Source: JAJZOM01 sp046703545
GTDB lineage: Archaea; Thermoplasmatota; Thermoplasmata; Thermoplasmatales; Thermoplasmataceae
DNA: 10,117 nucleotides
NCBI GenBank assembly: GCA_046703545.1
Contig: JBJKSX010000042.1
Coordinates: forward strand, 1 to 10,117
Direction: 5' to 3'
Under the pieces are notes generated by a model. The model saw only the letters and a program-made list of their open reading frames with translations, did not search any database and was not told the origin of the DNA. Below, piece by piece: positions 6,115 through 10,117 of this stretch. The translations under genes and the position numbers were made by a program. Each line of letters starts with the position of its first letter. The first letter of the stretch is position 1.

Positions 6115-7008
6115 ATGACACTTTACAGGGGCATTACAACCGATGCACCGGAAGGCGGTGTCAGTTATGGAGAAATAGATCTTGACCTGAGCGGTTATGA
6201 AGTCAGACTGAAGCCGATTCTCACCGGAATCTGCGGGACCGACAGGGGAATAGTGAACGGCGCTCTCCCATTTTCCTACAATCCGCATGGATCAGAGAAG
6301 CTAGTTCTGGGCCATGAGAGCCTCTGCATGGTTACCGAGGCAGGGAAGAACGATTTTGGGATCAGGGAAGGGGACTATGTTGTCCCAATGGTACGAAGGC
6401 CGGGAAAGTGCATAAACTGCCTGGCAGGAAGATCTGACAACTGCTCGGATGGAGACAAGCATGAAGCCGGAATTACGGGCCTGCATGGGTTCATGAGGGA
6501 AGAATTCGGGGACAGTGCGGAGTATCTTGTGAAGGTTCCTGACCCATCGATTGGGGATGTGGCAGTTCTCACAGAACCGGCCAAGAATGTGTGCAAGGCC
6601 TTTGAAATGTTCGACATTGTCTCCAGAAAATCAATTTTCACCGATGGCGCCGGCTCGTACAATGAAAAGACAAGCCTTGTTGTTGGAACCGGCACCGAGG
6701 CATTCCTGTTCGCATTGAAAGCCAGGGATTACGGATTCAGGACGCACATAACCAACAGGCATGATATCGGCGGAGCCAAGTCGAAGCTTGTGGAAGAGAC
6801 CGGGCTCGATTTCTTCGATTACAGCCAGTCTGATCCGGTGAAGGATTCCGGGCTGGACCTGGTGATTGACACCAGTGGGGACCCCGCCACAATACTGCGC
6901 TTCCTCGGAAAAATGAACCACAACGGCATCCTTGTGCTTTTCGGAACCAATGGCAAAGCCCCCGCAACCAATCTGAACGGGATGGATGTTGATTATATCG
7001 TGGAGTGA
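6115..7008 (+). CDS. gdh: Glucose 1-dehydrogenase (NADP), N-terminal 297 residues up to an in-frame TGA
   Basis: A zinc-dependent medium-chain dehydrogenase of the Thermoplasma glucose dehydrogenase type, which oxidises D-glucose to gluconolactone with NAD(P) as the first step of the non-phosphorylating Entner-Doudoroff pathway. Visible are the catalytic zinc region ICGTDRG (Cys40), LGHES (His67, Glu68), and TEPAKNV (Glu154). The structural zinc lobe CINCLAGRSDNC has Cys99, Cys102 and Cys110. The nucleotide-binding turn is GTGTEA (191-196), followed by NRHD (214-217) at the NADP-selecting position. DTSGDP and LFGTNGKAP are strongly family-like. The frame stops at TGA (7006-7008) after DYIVE, exactly where I expect arginine (VERNIT in T. 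acidophilum). The missing tail, encoded next in the same frame, supplies the last Rossmann strand and part of the catalytic domain, so 297 residues alone are unlikely to be active. Confidence 0.9.
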   Translation: MTLYRGITTDAPEGGVSYGEIDLDLSGYEVRLKPILTGICGTDRGIVNGALPFSYNPHGSEKLVLGHESLCMVTEAGKNDFGIREGDYVVPMVRRPGKCINCLAGRSDNCSDGDKHEAGITGLHGFMREEFGDSAEYLVKVPDPSIGDVAVLTEPAKNVCKAFEMFDIVSRKSIFTDGAGSYNEKTSLVVGTGTEAFLFALKARDYGFRTHITNRHDIGGAKSKLVEETGLDFFDYSQSDPVKDSGLDLVIDTSGDPATILRFLGKMNHNGILVLFGTNGKAPATNLNGMDVDYIVE

Positions 7009-7203
7009 AACATAACAGTGCTGGGGTCCGTGGACGGTTCCAGAATCCATTATGAATGGGCATTGCAGGATATCACCAGGTGGAAGCACCAGTATGGGTC
7101 TGCACTGGATGACATGATAACCTCACGCGTCAAGCCTGAAAATATCGACATTTTCACACACAAATCTGCTGGAGAGATAAAAACTGTGATTGATTGGAGT
7201 TGA
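7009..7203 (+). pseudogene. gdh: C-terminal remainder of glucose dehydrogenase after the in-frame TGA
   Basis: Codons 7009-7200 continue the dehydrogenase in the same frame with no gap: NITVLGSVDGSRIHY, then the C-terminal helices, ending GEIKTVIDWS before TGA. Thermoplasma GDH as I remember it ends very similarly (GEIKTVIKW). With the upstream part the whole gene would encode about 362 residues, near the usual 352-361. Nothing else in it is damaged. A GTG at 7018 could restart translation, since GGAGTGA (7002-7008), which contains the stop itself, resembles a Shine-Dalgarno site nine bases away. I treat this as the tail of an interrupted gene; readthrough, a split enzyme or a sequence error remain possible. 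Confidence 0.8.
7196..7203 (+). promoter_or_regulatory. Shine-Dalgarno-like site of folD
   Basis: GGAGTTGA, one mismatch from GGAGGTGA, lies six bases before the folD ATG and overlaps the final codons of gdh. It fixes the folD start and indicates translation from a gdh-folD message. Confidence 0.6.
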
Positions 7204-7209
7204 AAACAG

Positions 7210-8058
7210 ATGACAGAAATAGTGAAGGCAAAACCCATAGCTGAGAACCTCAAAAAAGATATTGCGGAAAGGGTGAAGACGGCAAGGGAAGAAGGGAGCA
7301 ACCCGACACTGGCCATACTCAGGATAGGAAATGATCCTGCTTCCGAGTTCTATTTCAAAGCAAAACTGAAGCGGGCCTCTGAATTTGGCGTGGAAACAAG
7401 GGCTGTAACTCTTGAAGAGCAAGTGCAAAGGGAGGAAGTCTTAGATTATATTGACAGGCTTTCAAAAGACCCTTCCATACACGGTGTCATGGTGGAGGCA
7501 CCGGTGCCTGGCCATCTGGATTACAAGGAGATTGTCAACAGGATACCCTGGAACAAGGATGTGGATGGTGCTACCTATGAAAACCTGGGCAGGCTCATGT
7601 CAGGTCAGAAATGCCTTGCCGCTGCCACTCCACTCGCGGTCATGGAATATCTCAGGTTCCTGCGGCCCCCTCAGGGCAGCATGGTGGCGGTGATAAACAG
7701 GACAATCACAGTAGGAAGGCCCCTTTCCCAGCTTCTTTTGAACAACCACTTCACACCCGTTGTCTGCCACAGCAAAACCAGAAACCTTGCCCAGATATGC
7801 AGGAGTTCCGATGTGGTTGTTGTGGCTGCAGGAAAGCCATCCTTCCTGACAAAGGATATGGTGACCGAGAATACCATAGTCATAGATGTTGGCATCAATT
7901 CCGTGGAGGGAAAGATGAGAGGAGACGCGGACTCTGAGCAGCTTAACAGCTTGGTGAAGGCGATAACTCCGGTCCCGGGCGGAGTTGGCTCCCTTACCAG
8001 TCTGATAATATTTGAGAACCTTCTCACGGCCATGGACTACCAGAACGGGAAAAGGTAA
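7210..8058 (+). CDS. folD: Bifunctional methylenetetrahydrofolate dehydrogenase/cyclohydrolase
   Basis: FolD interconverts 5,10-methylene-, 5,10-methenyl- and 10-formyl-tetrahydrofolate, with NAD(P) as electron carrier, feeding purine and other one-carbon reactions. The 282-residue length is normal. YFKAK (48-52) holds the catalytic Tyr48 and Lys52, and KDVDG (116-120) the conserved Asp119. The cofactor domain has NRTITVGRP (163-171), VCHSKT (185-190), VVVVAAGKP, IDVGIN and TPVPGGVG. Three departures from common bacterial sequences stand out: Glu96 in VEAPVP where QLPLP is usual, NRT where GRS is usual, and Ser261 after GGVG where proline is usual. As I recall, T. acidophilum FolD shares the first two. 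The gene begins six bases after gdh, so it is probably in one transcript with that NADPH producer. An inverted repeat follows the stop. Confidence 0.95.
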   Translation: MTEIVKAKPIAENLKKDIAERVKTAREEGSNPTLAILRIGNDPASEFYFKAKLKRASEFGVETRAVTLEEQVQREEVLDYIDRLSKDPSIHGVMVEAPVPGHLDYKEIVNRIPWNKDVDGATYENLGRLMSGQKCLAAATPLAVMEYLRFLRPPQGSMVAVINRTITVGRPLSQLLLNNHFTPVVCHSKTRNLAQICRSSDVVVVAAGKPSFLTKDMVTENTIVIDVGINSVEGKMRGDADSEQLNSLVKAITPVPGGVGSLTSLIIFENLLTAMDYQNGKR

Positions 8059-8083
8059 TTTCAGGCTGATACGAAATTTTGTT

Positions 8084-8098
8084 GCCCGCATAACGGGC
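8084..8098. repeat. Perfect inverted repeat between folD and nadE
   Basis: GCCCG and CGGGC flank the five-base loop CATAA, a GC-rich stem in an otherwise A/T-rich gap. It ends six bases before a TATA-like box for nadE and is followed by T-rich sequence. It could be the end signal of folD or an operator for nadE; the sequence alone does not decide. Confidence 0.6.
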
Positions 8099-8104
8099 GT
8101 TATG

Positions 8105-8112
8105 TTTATTTA
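8105..8112 (+). promoter_or_regulatory. TATA-like element of nadE
   Basis: TTTATTTA begins 21 bases before the ATG at 8126 and 39 before the in-frame ATG at 8144. A start site near 8132-8136 would favour the second ATG with a short leader; a slightly earlier box (8100-8107) would fit the first. Confidence 0.4.
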
Positions 8113-8125
8113 TTCACTGTAGATA

Positions 8126-8863
8126 ATGTTAAGATTAGCATTTATGCAGGCCCAGGAAGAGATCACGAAAATAATTGATCTGATGAAGGATCAAATTCGT
8201 GACAGAACGCCTGTATTGGGTGTCAGCGGAGGCATAGACAGTTCGCTCACACTGATGCTTTTGACAAAGGCGTACCCTCCCGAGAAGATAAGGGCGTATT
8301 TCCTTCCAGATGGCAACACTCCGGAAAGCGATTACGGGGACGTCGAAGAGCTTGCAAGGGCAAGCGGGGTGAAGATCAACACCATAAACATTCAGCCCAT
8401 GGTGGATGCCTTCCGGAAGACACTTCAGGTGGAACAGAAGGAGGCACTGGGCAACATAAAGTCCAGGGTAAGAATGGTTACCCTGTACTATTATGCCAAC
8501 ACATGCCGAGGCATGGTAGTTGGAACCACCAACCGCTCCGAATACATCGTGGGATACTACACCAAGTTCGGCGATGGGGCTTGCGACATAGAGCCCATAA
8601 TGCACCTGCTCAAAAGGCAGGTGAGAGAACTGTCTGCTGAACTGAATGTTCCGGGGCGGATAATTGAAAAGGAACCCTCTGCGGGTTTGTGGGAATCCCA
8701 GACGGACGAAAGTGAATTGGGGATGTCCTACGATGAGCTGGACAGCATCATTGTGGATATATTTGATCATGAAAGTCAAAGCTCCGATCCAAGATACGAA
8801 AGGGTAAGGGAGCTATACAGGAATTCTTCACACAAGAGGAGGGGCCCAAGATCAGTGGTGTAG
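8126..8863 (+). CDS. nadE: NH3-dependent NAD synthetase
   Basis: NadE adenylates nicotinic acid adenine dinucleotide with ATP and amidates it to NAD, the last step of NAD synthesis. The ATP-pyrophosphatase loop is SGGIDSS (34-40). GNIKSRVRM (108-116), GTTNRSEYIVGYYTKFGDGACD (132-153, key residues Asn135, Glu138, Lys146, Asp149) and KEPSAGLWESQTDESELG (181-198) are diagnostic. At 245 residues it lacks the glutaminase domain of the larger enzymes, so ammonia is the expected nitrogen source. Met7 at 8144 may be the true start, since the first six residues add nothing recognisable and the TATA spacing is short for 8126. The antiporter gene begins 13 bases after its TAG stop and is probably cotranscribed. 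Confidence 0.95.
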   Translation: MLRLAFMQAQEEITKIIDLMKDQIRDRTPVLGVSGGIDSSLTLMLLTKAYPPEKIRAYFLPDGNTPESDYGDVEELARASGVKINTINIQPMVDAFRKTLQVEQKEALGNIKSRVRMVTLYYYANTCRGMVVGTTNRSEYIVGYYTKFGDGACDIEPIMHLLKRQVRELSAELNVPGRIIEKEPSAGLWESQTDESELGMSYDELDSIIVDIFDHESQSSDPRYERVRELYRNSSHKRRGPRSVV

Positions 8864-8864
8864 T

Positions 8865-8870
8865 GGGGAG
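8865..8870 (+). promoter_or_regulatory. Shine-Dalgarno-like site of the antiporter gene
   Basis: GGGGAG lies six bases before the ATG at 8877, in the 13-base gap after nadE. It supports this start and translation from a nadE-antiporter message. Confidence 0.45.
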
Positions 8871-8876
8871 AAATAT

Positions 8877-10117
8877 ATGGTTGCAACATTTGCTGCGGAA
8901 TACTACCAAATCAGTCTGATTCTTATCCTTGCAGCCTTTGCTATACCTATTTCCCGAAAGATTGCCGTTGCCGATATCCCCATTCTGATAGTGCTGGGCA
9001 TCTTTTTTGGGCCTGTACTGGGAATCATCAATGACCAGTTTGCATCCAATTTCCTGACGCAGTTCGGAAGCATTGGGATAGGCCTTCTGGGAATCATGAT
9101 CATCCTGTATTATGAGAGCCACTACATGAACTTCAGGATCCTGAGGAGGCACTTCTTCCGGATCGCTTCGCTGGACATAATCGGAATCCTAATAACCGCA
9201 GTAACTGCAGGGTTGGTATTCTCATTCATTTTCCACGCCCCAATAGCAATAGGCTTCCTGTTCGGGGCAATAATATCGCCAACAGACCCGGCCACGCTGA
9301 TCCCGCTCTTCAAGAGGATCAACGTCCGCGAGGACATTTCAGGGACACTTGTGGGGGAGAGCCTGTTCAATGATCCTATCGGTATTATCCTTGTTTCAAT
9401 AGGCATACTTATCATTGCCCCGCATGCATCCTACATCTCAGGCTTTTCAGGGATCGTGGACACTCTGGGTGTCCTTGGAGGGGCAATTGCATTCTTCTTC
9501 ATCCAGGTAAGCATCCCAGCAGCCATTGGCATAGCAGTGGGATTCAGTGTCATAATTCTCAACAGATTCCTCAATTTTGAGAACCTCATTGTTGGGCTCC
9601 TTCTGGGAATAGTGATTCTGGAATTCACTGCCCTCGAGGCATCTGGGCTCACGCCTTTCCCTGCCATCATTGCAACTGGTGCCATCGTTGGCAATTTTTC
9701 TGACAAGAGCATATTCTGGAACCGGGAGGCAAGTTTCCAGGAGAACCTCTCATTCCTCGCACAGGCAATCATATTCCTGACCCTTGGGAGCATGCTGACA
9801 AGGGCCCAACTTGGCGACTACGCGCTCATAGGAATTGCCATGACTCTCCTGATAATGTTCGTGACCAGGCCGGTTGCTGTTTTCGGCGCCCTCACCCCTC
9901 TCTTCCTCAGGAGCAAGAGGAACATTGACCTGAAGCAGATGGCCTTCTTCTCACTGGTGGGGCCAAGGGGAGTGGTTTCAGTGGTCATGGCAACTGTCCC
10001 CTACAGCGTTGGCCTGAGCACAAACAACCCGCAGCTCCTGAAGTTCGGGCCAACAATAGCGGTCGTTGTATCCTTCATAGTGCTGTTCTCCATCATTCTC
10101 CAGACAATATACATACC
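8877..10117 (+). CDS. Na+/H+ antiporter, CPA1/NhaP-like (cut by window edge)
   Basis: A polytopic membrane protein, probably exchanging Na+ (or K+) for H+ across the cytoplasmic membrane, of use for pH and ion balance. The frame is open from ATG 8877 to the edge (413 codons). Hydrophobic segments run through the whole length, giving roughly 10-12 membrane helices. Family marks are SPTDPATLIPLF (134-145, Asp137 in the unwound helix) and GESLFNDPIGI (160-170). Asn165-Asp166 is the ND pair typical of electroneutral CPA1 exchangers, as opposed to the DD of electrogenic ones. SLVGPRGVVSVVMA near the end holds the conserved GPRG arginine. There is no signal peptide beyond the first helix. About 413 residues and the last helices are present; any cytoplasmic tail would lie outside. 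Ion specificity cannot be read from sequence. Confidence 0.92.
   Translation, partial: MVATFAAEYYQISLILILAAFAIPISRKIAVADIPILIVLGIFFGPVLGIINDQFASNFLTQFGSIGIGLLGIMIILYYESHYMNFRILRRHFFRIASLDIIGILITAVTAGLVFSFIFHAPIAIGFLFGAIISPTDPATLIPLFKRINVREDISGTLVGESLFNDPIGIILVSIGILIIAPHASYISGFSGIVDTLGVLGGAIAFFFIQVSIPAAIGIAVGFSVIILNRFLNFENLIVGLLLGIVILEFTALEASGLTPFPAIIATGAIVGNFSDKSIFWNREASFQENLSFLAQAIIFLTLGSMLTRAQLGDYALIGIAMTLLIMFVTRPVAVFGALTPLFLRSKRNIDLKQMAFFSLVGPRGVVSVVMATVPYSVGLSTNNPQLLKFGPTIAVVVSFIVLFSIILQTIYI

Noticed and set aside
7006..7008. Selenocysteine as an explanation for the in-frame TGA in gdh.
   Set aside because: The family has arginine, not cysteine, at this site, no SECIS-like structure is evident, and I know of no selenocysteine system in Thermoplasmatales.
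8135..8779. Long minus-strand open frame (214 codons) opposite nadE.
   Set aside because: It mirrors the strongly supported nadE frame, has no recognisable motifs and results from codon bias on the sense strand.
9122..9793. Minus-strand open frames of 97 and 120 codons opposite the antiporter gene.
   Set aside because: They are low-complexity antisense shadows of a clear membrane transporter gene.
1..10117. CRISPR arrays, insertion sequences, tRNA or rRNA genes, toxin-antitoxin or defence genes.
   Set aside because: I saw no regularly spaced repeats, transposase motifs, terminal inverted repeats, tRNA T-loop signatures or defence domains on either strand.

Overview
The window is an archaeal chromosome segment, most likely from a member of the Thermoplasmatales (Thermoplasma relatives). 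The best evidence is a 20S proteasome beta subunit that recalls the Thermoplasma acidophilum protein along almost its whole length, including an 8-residue propeptide, and a Thermoplasma-type glucose 1-dehydrogenase. A FolD shares unusual substitutions with the Thermoplasma enzyme as I remember it. Arginine is written mainly as AGG/AGA and isoleucine often as ATA. Most genes have a TATA-like box 24-31 bases before the start codon and no Shine-Dalgarno sequence, which suggests leaderless transcripts. All family assignments come from reading motifs and from memory; no database search was run.

Left part (1-1365, minus strand): the N-terminal third of the beta-CASP ribonuclease aCPSF1, cut by the window edge, lies downstream of psmB. 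This pairs RNA 3'-end processing with protein turnover. Middle part (1366-4100) is a run of single genes on alternating strands: a two-CBS-domain protein (+), a small DEDDy 3'-5' exonuclease (-), an uncharacterised 131-residue protein (+) and purC (-). The 265-base gap between psmB and the CBS gene holds two divergent promoters and no supported gene.

Right part (4239-10117, all plus strand): a THUMP-like SAM methyltransferase, ribA (GTP cyclohydrolase II, flavin synthesis), glucose dehydrogenase (NADPH supply), folD (NADP-linked folate metabolism), nadE (last step of NAD synthesis) and a CPA1 Na+/H+ antiporter cut by the right edge. The gdh-folD and nadE-antiporter pairs are tightly spaced, and their second genes carry Shine-Dalgarno-like sites, so each pair looks cotranscribed. 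ribA, gdh, folD and nadE all concern redox or one-carbon cofactors, but several have their own promoters and this is not one operon.

Most of the window is housekeeping and I see no defence, mobile or secretion system. The clearest anomaly is an in-frame TGA inside an otherwise intact glucose dehydrogenase gene. Lesser oddities are loss of the GXXG loop in the aCPSF1 KH domain, a perfect inverted repeat just before the nadE TATA box, a two-residue insertion beside the catalytic lysine of the proteasome beta subunit, and one unrecognised protein.
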